Shown piece by piece: positions 48,991 to 55,318 of a stretch of 55,318 nt of DNA. This stretch comes from Flavonifractor sp. An100. GTDB taxonomy: Bacteria > Bacillota > Clostridia > Oscillospirales > Oscillospiraceae. The position numbers and the translations under genes were made by a program. The notes under the pieces are model-generated. The model had not been told where the DNA came from, ran no database searches, and saw only the letters and a program-made list of their open reading frames with translations. Every line of letters begins with the position of its first letter. Positions within the stretch are counted from its first letter, which is position 1. Location: contig NZ_NFMA01000023.1 of assembly GCF_002161175.1 (NCBI RefSeq), positions 1 through 55,318 on the forward strand, in the 5' to 3' direction.

Positions 48991-50754
48991 TTGGGTAACT
49001 ATTCTATGCCCCGTTATTTCCAGAACATGCCTGTTGTGGGCAAGGCTGTCCGCGCCAATCCTGAGAATGTGGAAGAGCTGCGTGCCATTGAGGACGATAT
49101 TCACGCTCACATTGTAGACGCTCTGTCTGCTGGCAAAGCCGACGAGGATATGAACGCCAAGGGCCAGCTGACTGCTATGCAGCGGATCACCCTGCTGGTG
49201 GACCCCGGCACCTGGTGCCCTCTGAACAGCCTGTACAACCCCGAGCACAATAAGAACGGCTCCACCTCTATTATCAAGGGCCTGGGCCGGGTCAACGGCA
49301 AGTGGTGTGTCATCATCGCTTCCGATAACAAGAAGCACGCCGGTACCTGGGTGCCCGGCCAGGCGGACAATCTGCTCCGCGGCAGCGACACCGCCAAGCG
49401 TCTGCGCATCCCCCTGATCTATCTGCTGGAGTGCGCCGGCGTGGAGCTGGACAAGCAGGAGAAGGTGTACCCCAACCGTCGGGGCGGCGGCACTCCCTTC
49501 TATCGCAACTCTGAGCTCAACCAGATGGGCATTCCCGTCATCGTGGGTATCCACGGCACCAACCCTGCCGGCGGTGGCTACCACTCCATCAGCCCCACCA
49601 TCCTCATCGCCCATGAGAAGGCTAACATGGCCGTGGGCGGCGCTGGTATCGTGGGCGGCATGAACCCCAAGCCCCATGTGGATATGGAGGCCGCTCTGGC
49701 TCAGATCGAGGCCACCAAGGGCCTGCGTGCCGATCCTCCTGGAAGCGTGTCCATCCACTATGGCCAGACCGGCTTCTTCCGTGAGGTATACACCGGCCAG
49801 GAGGGCGTGATCGAGGGCATCAAGAAGTACGTGGATATGCTGCCCAGCTATGATCTGGAGTTCTTCCGTGTGGATGAGCCCCAGTCTCCCGCTATGTCCG
49901 ATGTGGAGCTGTACGATCTGGTGCTCAACAATAAAAACCGTCCTTACGATATGTACTCTGTCCTTGGTCGCCTGTTCGACGGCAGCCAGTTCATGGAGTA
50001 CAAGAAGGGCTACGGCCCCGAGATGATTACCGGCCTGGCCAAGGTGGACGGCCTTCTGGTGGGCGTGGTAGCCAACCAGCAGGGCGTGTTCCCCAACTAC
50101 CCTGAGTACAAGATGGAGAAGTATGGCCAGTCCATGGGTGCTGGCGGCAAGCTGTATCGCCAGGGCCTGATTAAGATGAACGAGTTTGTCACTCTGTGTG
50201 CCCGTGACCGGATCCCCATGATCTGGATTCAGGACACCACCGGCATCGACGTGGGTGACGACGCCGAGGTCGCTGAGCTGCTGGGCCTGGGCCAGTCCCT
50301 GATCTACTCCATCCAGAGCAGCAAGCTGCCCATGATGGAGATCACCCTGCGCCGCGGCACCGCCGCTGCCCACTACGTGCTGGGCGGCCCCCAGGGCAAC
50401 GACAACAATGCCTTCTCTCTGGGCACCGCTGCCACAGAGATCAACGTTATGAACGGCAAGACTGCCGCCAACGCCATGTACACCGGCCGTCTGGCCAAGG
50501 ACCAGAAGGCGGGCAAGGATCTGCAGCCCACCATCGATAAGATGAACGCTCTGATCGACGACTATGACGTGAAGTCCAAGCCTCTGTTCTGCGCCCAGGC
50601 TGGTCTGGTGGACGAGATTGTGGATCTGCCCATGATGCGTAACTACATCGTGGCCTTCACCGATGCCTGCTATCAGAACCCCGAGTCCATCTGCCCCTTC
50701 CACCAGATGCTGCTGCCCCGCACCATCAAGGACTACGAGACCTTTAAGAAGTAA
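48991..50754 (+). CDS. gcdA: Glutaconyl-CoA decarboxylase alpha subunit (carboxyltransferase)
   Basis: TTG start at 48991 with AGGAGG directly upstream; the start ([19 protein letters not shown]) aligns with known GcdA. The 587 residues form the crotonase-fold carboxyltransferase: [49 protein letters not shown] and [12 protein letters not shown]. It removes CO2 from glutaconyl-CoA and passes it to biotin on GcdC, driving the sodium pump GcdB and yielding crotonyl-CoA. The distance to hgdC holds a very strong hairpin. Confidence 0.96.
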   Translation: MGNYSMPRYFQNMPVVGKAVRANPENVEELRAIEDDIHAHIVDALSAGKADEDMNAKGQLTAMQRITLLVDPGTWCPLNSLYNPEHNKNGSTSIIKGLGRVNGKWCVIIASDNKKHAGTWVPGQADNLLRGSDTAKRLRIPLIYLLECAGVELDKQEKVYPNRRGGGTPFYRNSELNQMGIPVIVGIHGTNPAGGGYHSISPTILIAHEKANMAVGGAGIVGGMNPKPHVDMEAALAQIEATKGLRADPPGSVSIHYGQTGFFREVYTGQEGVIEGIKKYVDMLPSYDLEFFRVDEPQSPAMSDVELYDLVLNNKNRPYDMYSVLGRLFDGSQFMEYKKGYGPEMITGLAKVDGLLVGVVANQQGVFPNYPEYKMEKYGQSMGAGGKLYRQGLIKMNEFVTLCARDRIPMIWIQDTTGIDVGDDAEVAELLGLGQSLIYSIQSSKLPMMEITLRRGTAAAHYVLGGPQGNDNNAFSLGTAATEINVMNGKTAANAMYTGRLAKDQKAGKDLQPTIDKMNALIDDYDVKSKPLFCAQAGLVDEIVDLPMMRNYIVAFTDACYQNPESICPFHQMLLPRTIKDYETFKK

Positions 50755-50766
50755 GTGATCCCATTA

Positions 50767-50791
50767 GCCGGGCGGCGGCCCGCCGCCCGGC
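50767..50791 (+). promoter_or_regulatory. Strong intercistronic hairpin between gcdA and hgdC
   Basis: GCCGGGCGGC and its complement form an 11-bp stem when the flanking G-C is included, with a 3-nt loop; CATTTCATTT follows. It may be a partial terminator or RNA-processing/stability element setting GcdA above HgdC levels. Confidence 0.6.
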
Positions 50792-50822
50792 CATTTCATT
50801 TCGAGACGGAGAGACATTGATT

Positions 50823-51617
50823 ATGAGTATTTACACTCTGGGAATCGATATCGGTTCCACCGCTTCCAAGTGCGTCATGCTCGCGGACGGCAAGGAGATC
50901 GTCAGCAAGTCCCTGATCTCCGTGGGTGCCGGCACCAGCGGTCCCCAGCGAGCCATTGCTGAGGTGCTGGAAAATGCGGGAATGAAGAAGGAAGATATGG
51001 CCTTTATTCTGGCCACCGGCTACGGTCGTAACTCCCTGCTGGAGCTGGCGGACCAGCAGATGAGCGAGCTCAGCTGCCATGCTAAGGGAGCGTCCTTCCT
51101 CTTCCCGGACGTCCACACAGTCATCGACATTGGAGGCCAGGATGTAAAGGTCCTCCAGATCGAGAACGGCGTTATGACCAATTTTGTCATGAATGATAAG
51201 TGTGCCGCCGGCACCGGCCGGTTCCTGGACGTAATGGCCCGGGTGCTGGAGGTGAAGGTGGAGGATCTGGGTGCTCTGGGTGCCCAGTCCACCAAGGATG
51301 TGGCCATCAGCTCCACTTGCACCGTCTTCGCCGAGAGTGAGGTCATCAGCCAGCTCTCCCAGGATACGGATAAGCGGGACATCATCAACGGCATCCACCA
51401 CTCAGTGGCCAGCCGGGTGGCCGGATTGGCCCACCGGGTCGGTGTGCGGGACCAGGTGGTCATGACAGGCGGTGTGGCTCAGAACACCGGCGTAGTGAAA
51501 GCGCTGGAGGAGGAGTTGGGCCATATCATCTACACCTCTCCCTTGACCCAGTACAATGGGGCCCTGGGAGCTGCTCTGTTTGCCTATCAGAAGTATCAGA
51601 AGGAGCAAAAGGGATGA
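50823..51617 (+). CDS. hgdC: 2-hydroxyglutaryl-CoA dehydratase activator (component A)
   Basis: ATG 50823 gives [20 protein letters not shown], matching known HgdC starts. The ASKHA-fold ATPase has the two cluster-binding cysteines at residues 127 ([11 protein letters not shown]) and 166 ([12 protein letters not shown]), which hold one [4Fe-4S] at the dimer interface. ATP hydrolysis drives electron transfer to the dehydratase HgdAB. The 264-residue length is typical. Its stop overlaps the start of a 57-codon gene. Confidence 0.96.
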   Translation: MSIYTLGIDIGSTASKCVMLADGKEIVSKSLISVGAGTSGPQRAIAEVLENAGMKKEDMAFILATGYGRNSLLELADQQMSELSCHAKGASFLFPDVHTVIDIGGQDVKVLQIENGVMTNFVMNDKCAAGTGRFLDVMARVLEVKVEDLGALGAQSTKDVAISSTCTVFAESEVISQLSQDTDKRDIINGIHHSVASRVAGLAHRVGVRDQVVMTGGVAQNTGVVKALEEELGHIIYTSPLTQYNGALGAALFAYQKYQKEQKG

Positions 51618-51787
51618 AAACGGTCCTGTTCGGAATTGCGGTTATCCTGTTTGCTATGCTGATGATGTTGTCAGATGTATGGCTTCCAGGGATTAGCGAC
51701 CTCATGAGCCGGGGAGAATCTGCCCTGTTAGTAGGTGCTGTCGGTCTGGTCATTGCCGGGATCGGGGCATTCCGAAAGGATAAGTAG
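51614..51787 (+). CDS. Small two-segment membrane protein between hgdC and hgdA
   Basis: ATG 51614 overlaps the hgdC stop (ATGA) and follows AAGGAGCAAAAGGG, so it would be translationally coupled. The 57 residues hold two hydrophobic stretches (about 2-19 and 38-52: [17 protein letters not shown] and [17 protein letters not shown]) joined by a short loop. It is not part of the operon in Acidaminococcus as I know it. It could help place the dehydratase at the membrane, or be a lineage-specific oddity. Confidence 0.55.
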   Translation: MKTVLFGIAVILFAMLMMLSDVWLPGISDLMSRGESALLVGAVGLVIAGIGAFRKDK

Positions 51788-51852
51788 CATGTGGAGGCTG
51801 TTTTCCAACAGCCTGACTGTAAAATTGATTTTCCGCTAAGGAGGAATTTACA

Positions 51853-53310
51853 ATGGCTAAAGAAGTAAGTCCTGGCGTCAAGGCTCTGCGCAAAGTCGTC
51901 GAGGATGTGTATGCCGATGCCCGTAAGGCCCATGCTGAGGGCAAACTGGTGGGCTGGTCCAGCTCCAAGTTCCCCTGTGAGCTGGCCGAGGCCTTTGACC
52001 TGAACGTCATGTACCCCGAGAACCAGGCTGCCGGTATCGCCGCCAACCGGGACGGCGAGATCATGTGTAAGGCCGCTGAGGATCTGGGCTTTGACAATGA
52101 TATCTGCGGCTACGCCCGTATTAGCCTGGCCTATGCCGCCGGTAAGCGTGCGTCCCGGAAGTTTGACCCCGAGACCCTGGAGTATATTATGGATCCCAAC
52201 AGCGGCAAGCCGCTGAAGGACGAGAATGGCAAGGTGGTCATCGATCCCGAGACCGGCAAGCCCAAGAAGGATCCCAAGACCTTGCAGCCCTACACGGTGC
52301 TGGATGACATCTATGAGATCGAGGCCCTGCCCGAGACCACCGAGAAGGAGATCGCCTACAAGAACTTCCGCCGGGAGGCCATCAAGCCTTATCGTCAGAT
52401 GCGTATGCCTCAGCCCGACTTCGTGCTGTGCTGCAACAACATCTGTAACTGTATGACCAAGTGGTATGAGAATATTGCCCGTATGCGCAATATTCCCCTG
52501 ATCATGATCGACATCCCCTACAACAACACGGTAGATGTTCATGACACCAACGTAGCCTACGTCCGCGCTCAGTTTGACGCTGCCATCCACCAGCTGGAGC
52601 AGATCACTGGCAAGAAGTTTGACGAGAAGAAGTTTGAGCACGCCTGTGCCAACGCCAACCGCACCGCCAAGGCCTGGTTGCGGGTGTGTGACTACCTGCA
52701 GTACAAGCCCGCTCCTTACAGCGGTTTCGACCTGTTCAACCACATGGCCGACGTGGTGACCGCCCGCGGCAAGGTGGAGGCGGCTGAGGCCTTTGAGCTG
52801 CTGGAGCAGGACCTGGCTGAGGCCGTGAAGAACGGCACCTCCACCACTCCGTTCCCCGAGCAGTATCGTGTCATGTTCGAGGGCATTCCCTGCTGGCCCA
52901 AGCTGCCCAACCTGTTCAAGCCCCTGAAGGAGCACGGGGTCAACGTCACCGCCGTGGTGTACGCTCCCGCCTTCGGTTTCGTGTATAACGACATGGATGA
53001 GATGGCCCGCGCTTACTACAAGGCCCCCAACTCCGTGTGTATCGAGCAGGGTGTGGATTGGCGTGAGGGCATCTGCCGGGATAACAAGGTGGACGGCGTT
53101 CTGGTCCATTACAACCGCTCCTGCAAGCCCTGGTCTGGCTACATGGCTGAGATGCAGCGCCGCTTTACTGAGGATCTGGGCGTGCCCTGCGCCGGCTTCG
53201 ACGGTGACCAGGCCGATCCCCGGAACTTCAACGAGGCCCAGTATATGACCCGCGTTCAGGGCCTGGTAGAAGCGATGGAAGCAAACAAAGCTGCGAAGGA
53301 GGGCAAGTAA
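51853..53310 (+). CDS. hgdA: 2-hydroxyglutaryl-CoA dehydratase alpha subunit
   Basis: The 485 residues match HgdA (GWSSSKFPCELAEAF, PENQAAGIAANRDGEIMC, VLCCNNICNCMTKWYENIAR and VHYNRSCKPWSGYM). Conserved cysteines in these motifs bind a [4Fe-4S] cluster of component D. The enzyme dehydrates (R)-2-hydroxyglutaryl-CoA to (E)-glutaconyl-CoA by ketyl-radical chemistry after electron injection from HgdC. A Lys/Pro-rich loop (NSGKPLKDENGKVVI) near residue 117 is also present in known HgdA. hgdB follows 3 bp later. Confidence 0.96.
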   Translation: MAKEVSPGVKALRKVVEDVYADARKAHAEGKLVGWSSSKFPCELAEAFDLNVMYPENQAAGIAANRDGEIMCKAAEDLGFDNDICGYARISLAYAAGKRASRKFDPETLEYIMDPNSGKPLKDENGKVVIDPETGKPKKDPKTLQPYTVLDDIYEIEALPETTEKEIAYKNFRREAIKPYRQMRMPQPDFVLCCNNICNCMTKWYENIARMRNIPLIMIDIPYNNTVDVHDTNVAYVRAQFDAAIHQLEQITGKKFDEKKFEHACANANRTAKAWLRVCDYLQYKPAPYSGFDLFNHMADVVTARGKVEAAEAFELLEQDLAEAVKNGTSTTPFPEQYRVMFEGIPCWPKLPNLFKPLKEHGVNVTAVVYAPAFGFVYNDMDEMARAYYKAPNSVCIEQGVDWREGICRDNKVDGVLVHYNRSCKPWSGYMAEMQRRFTEDLGVPCAGFDGDQADPRNFNEAQYMTRVQGLVEAMEANKAAKEGK

Positions 53311-53313
53311 GCC

Positions 53314-54450
53314 ATGAGCATCGAGGTTTTACTCAATCAGTTTAAGGAAGTCTCCGAGCATCCCCACCGTCAGATCGAGGCCTACAAGGCTCAGGGGAAG
53401 AAGGTCATCGGCGTCCTGCCCTATTATGCCCCCGAGGAGCTAGTGCTGGCCGCCGGTATGGTGCCCATGGGTATCTGGGGCAGCAACAGCAAGACCATCT
53501 CCTTGGCCAAGGAGTACTGTGCCACCTTCTACTGCACCATCGCCCAGCTGGCCCTGGAGATGCTGCTGGACGGCACCCTGGATATGCTGGACGGCATCAT
53601 CACTCCCACCATCTGCGATACGCTGCGCCCCATGAGCCAGAACATCCGTGTGGCGATGAGCAAGAAGCTGCCCTGCATCTTCCTGGCCCATCCCCAGTAC
53701 CGCCGTCCCGCCTTCGGCCTGCAGTTTACCGTGGACCAGTACATGCACATCAAGGCTGAGCTGGAGAAGATCTCCGGCACCGCCATTACCGATGAGGCTC
53801 TGCGTCAGGCCATTAAGGTCATGAACCGCAGCCGGAAGGCCCGCCGGGAGTTTGTGAAGCTGGCCGGTCAGCACCCCGAGGCCGTCTCCGCCGTCAACCG
53901 TTCCGCGGTTCTCCGCTCTGCTTGGTTTATGGAGAAGGAAGTGCACACCGCCAAGCTGGAGGAACTCAACGCTCTGCTGGCTGCTCTGCCCGCTTCTCAG
54001 TGGAAGGGCAAGAAGGTCCTCACCTCCGGCATTATCTGCGACAACCCCAAGCTGCTGCAGATTTTTGATGACAATAACATTGCCATTGCAGCTGACGATG
54101 TGGCTCAGGAGAGCCGTGCTATCCGTGTGGATGCCGCTGAAACCGGTGATCCCATGATGGCTCTGGCCCAGCAGTTTGCGGATCAGGATTATGACGTGCT
54201 GCTTTACGATGAGCACTCCAACCAGAACCGCCGCGGCGAGTTTGTGGCCAAGCTGGCGAAGGATTCCGGTGCTCAGGGCCTGGTGCTGTTTATGCAGCAG
54301 TTCTGTGACCCCGAGGAGATGGAGTATCCCTATCTGAAGAAGGCCCTGGACGAGGCCGGCGTGCCTCACATCAAGCTGGGCGTCGACCAGCAGATGCGGG
54401 ACTTTGGTCAGGCCAGCACCGCCATCCAGGCGTTTGCTGATGTGCTGTAA
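53314..54450 (+). CDS. hgdB: 2-hydroxyglutaryl-CoA dehydratase beta subunit
   Basis: The 378-residue protein shows YYAPEELVLAAGMVPMGIWG, YCATFYCTIAQLALEMLLDG, CDTLRPMSQN and a C-terminal QFCDPEEMEYPYLKKAL. Its cysteines complete the metal site of component D with HgdA. It lies last in the first transcription unit; a 200-bp gap with a new promoter follows. Confidence 0.95.
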   Translation: MSIEVLLNQFKEVSEHPHRQIEAYKAQGKKVIGVLPYYAPEELVLAAGMVPMGIWGSNSKTISLAKEYCATFYCTIAQLALEMLLDGTLDMLDGIITPTICDTLRPMSQNIRVAMSKKLPCIFLAHPQYRRPAFGLQFTVDQYMHIKAELEKISGTAITDEALRQAIKVMNRSRKARREFVKLAGQHPEAVSAVNRSAVLRSAWFMEKEVHTAKLEELNALLAALPASQWKGKKVLTSGIICDNPKLLQIFDDNNIAIAADDVAQESRAIRVDAAETGDPMMALAQQFADQDYDVLLYDEHSNQNRRGEFVAKLAKDSGAQGLVLFMQQFCDPEEMEYPYLKKALDEAGVPHIKLGVDQQMRDFGQASTAIQAFADVL

Positions 54451-54487
54451 AGATCCTGTTATAACTTGGTGTTTGTCCCCGCAGCGC

Positions 54488-54517
54488 TTGACACAATGCG
54501 GAAAATAATGTTATAAT
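54488..54517 (+). promoter_or_regulatory. Consensus promoter for gcdC-gcdD
   Basis: TTGACA (54488-54493), an 18-base spacer and TATAAT (54512-54517). A leader of about 125 nt precedes gcdC. Confidence 0.85.
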
Positions 54518-54573
54518 GCGACCAATTTGAGTAATCTTGGTTGGCATTAACTAACACAAGATTGCTAAACGCT

Positions 54574-54611
54574 TAAACGCTGGCCCGCATATGGGAACGG
54601 TCCAGCGTTTA
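54574..54611 (+). promoter_or_regulatory. Leader hairpin upstream of gcdC
   Basis: TAAACGCTGG pairs with CCAGCGTTTA, enclosing a small CCC/GGG stem, in the 5' leader about 40 nt before the gcdC start. No T-run follows directly, so it is more likely a stability element or protein-binding structure than a simple terminator. Confidence 0.55.
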
Positions 54612-54649
54612 GGCGGAAGATTAATAATTGTAAAGGGGAAAACAAAGCT

Positions 54650-55090
54650 ATGAACTATAATGTTACCGTCAATGGCAAAGTTTACAGCGTGACCGTGGAG
54701 AAGACCGGCGCTGCTGCTCCTGTAGCTGCCCCCGTAGCCGCCCCTGTGGCTGCCCCCGTAGCCGCCCCTGTGGCCGCTCCCGTAGCCGCTCCCGTGGCTG
54801 CGCCTGCGCCTGCTCCTGCCGCCGCTCCTGCCGCTGCCCCTGCCCCTGCTGCCGCCCCCGTTGCTGTGGCTGCTGGTGAGACTGCCGTGAACAGCCCCAT
54901 GCCCGGCAATGTGTTTAAGGTAGAGTGCTCTGTTGGCCAGCAGGTAAAGGCCGGCGATGTGCTGGTTGTTCTGGAGGCCATGAAGATGGAGATCGAAGTC
55001 TCCGCTCCTGTGGACGGCACCGTCAAGGCCGTGGCTGCCACTGTGGGTACTACCGTCAATACCGACGATCTGCTGGTAACCCTGGGCTAA
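54650..55090 (+). CDS. gcdC: Glutaconyl-CoA decarboxylase biotin carrier subunit
   Basis: A short N-terminal strand region (NYNVTVNGKVYSVTVEKTG) leads to an Ala/Pro linker of about 55 residues built of AAPV repeats, then a biotinyl domain whose EAMKM motif carries biotin on Lys112. The 146-residue protein shuttles the carboxyl group from GcdA to the membrane pump GcdB. The linker gives reach. It starts its own transcription unit. Confidence 0.95.
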   Translation: MNYNVTVNGKVYSVTVEKTGAAAPVAAPVAAPVAAPVAAPVAAPVAAPVAAPAPAPAAAPAAAPAPAAAPVAVAAGETAVNSPMPGNVFKVECSVGQQVKAGDVLVVLEAMKMEIEVSAPVDGTVKAVAATVGTTVNTDDLLVTLG

Positions 55091-55109
55091 GTTTAGGGGG
55101 TTATGGAAT

Positions 55110-55318
55110 ATGCCGACGTTAGAAAAAGCAATCCTGGATCCGTTTAGCCCGCTTACTGTACCGGAAGCGCTGATGGTGGCCGTCTGCGGCATGGTGGTCG
55201 TGTTTATGATGCTGGCCATTCTGGCCCTGGTAATCATCGTGATTTCCAAGGTGGTGGGCTCTGTTGAGGGTAAGGCTGCCGCCGCCGCTCCGGCCCCCAA
55301 GAAGGCGGCTCCCGCCCC
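55110..55318 (+). CDS. gcdD: Glutaconyl-CoA decarboxylase delta subunit (OadG family), partial
   Basis: ATG 55110 follows GGGGGTTATGGAAT. The visible 69 residues have an N-terminal membrane segment (ALMVAVCGMVVVFMMLAILA) and then an Ala/Pro/Lys-rich stretch, the layout of OadG-type gamma/delta subunits that anchor the decarboxylase. The frame runs off the window. gcdB (sodium pump) is expected beyond. Confidence 0.85.
   Translation, partial: MPTLEKAILDPFSPLTVPEALMVAVCGMVVVFMMLAILALVIIVISKVVGSVEGKAAAAAPAPKKAAPA

Noticed and set aside
46802-53109. Long minus-strand frames opposite gctA, gcdA, hgdC and hgdA
   Set aside because: They mirror codon bias of highly expressed GC-rich genes, lack start signals and family matches, and the plus-strand genes are unambiguous.
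54551-55300. Gly-rich minus-strand frame opposite gcdC
   Set aside because: It is the antisense of the Ala/Pro repeat linker.

Overview
The window looks like a chromosomal contig of a gut Clostridia species in or near the Oscillospiraceae (Flavonifractor / Intestinimonas / Pseudoflavonifractor-like). This is inferred from the high GC content, the Firmicutes housekeeping gene orders, and a complete-looking 2-hydroxyglutarate route of glutamate fermentation next to SLH-type cell-wall genes. The genus cannot be fixed from the sequence alone.

Region 1 (1-11.4 kb, minus strand) is the early/replication operon of a prophage or phage-like element. It has a DNA-binding protein, a SleB-type hydrolase, a C5 cytosine methyltransferase with a second frame overlapping it, an XRE regulator, a RecT/YqaJ recombination pair, a replisome organiser and helicase loader, a DUF1064 nuclease-like protein, a MazF-like protein, a MazG-like protein and several Cys-rich small proteins. 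Genes overlap or abut, and the operon ends in a terminator at 122-165. The first 99 bases are a perfect inverted copy of 1486-1584.

Region 2 (11.5-12.24 kb) holds rpsU and two identical tRNA-Ala(GGC) genes, each unit with its own consensus promoter and terminator.

Region 3 (12.25-20.9 kb, plus strand) is a worn integrative element. It contains a truncated VirD4/TraG-type coupling protein, a string of small accessory genes typical of Clostridia integrative elements (DUF5049, DUF4314 and a 'virulence-related' protein), a relic of a serine recombinase whose catalytic serine is now alanine, and two intact tandem serine recombinases. A tRNA-Ser(GGA) lies beyond it.

Region 4 (21.3-32.2 kb) is cell-envelope biogenesis: MurJ flippase, O-antigen-ligase-like polymerase, two GT4 glycosyltransferases (one fused to a CsaB-type pyruvyl transferase), two DUF4330 proteins, and divergently a secreted SLH-domain phosphodiester glycosidase. 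CsaB pyruvylates the wall polymer that SLH domains bind, so the two sides of this locus fit together.

Region 5 (32.2-38.8 kb) has a YtrA-type GntR/ABC transporter operon with a visible operator, a lipoprotein and a two-component system. Region 6 (38.8-45.9 kb) is housekeeping: DUF1385, prmC, recA, recX, rimO, pgsA and a YitT-family protein.

Region 7 (45.9 kb to the end) is the glutamate-fermentation cluster: a divergent AraC regulator, gctA, gctB, gcdA, hgdC, a 57-residue membrane protein that is easy to miss, hgdA, hgdB, then (from a second consensus promoter) gcdC and the start of gcdD. These enzymes convert 2-hydroxyglutarate to its CoA ester, dehydrate it to glutaconyl-CoA and decarboxylate that to crotonyl-CoA while pumping sodium; gcdB is expected just past the edge.

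The observation most worth a second look is the methyltransferase locus at 9205-9894. A 143-codon frame with its own strong ribosome binding site runs inside the methyltransferase gene, and a run of eight G residues sits where the two frames could exchange C-termini.
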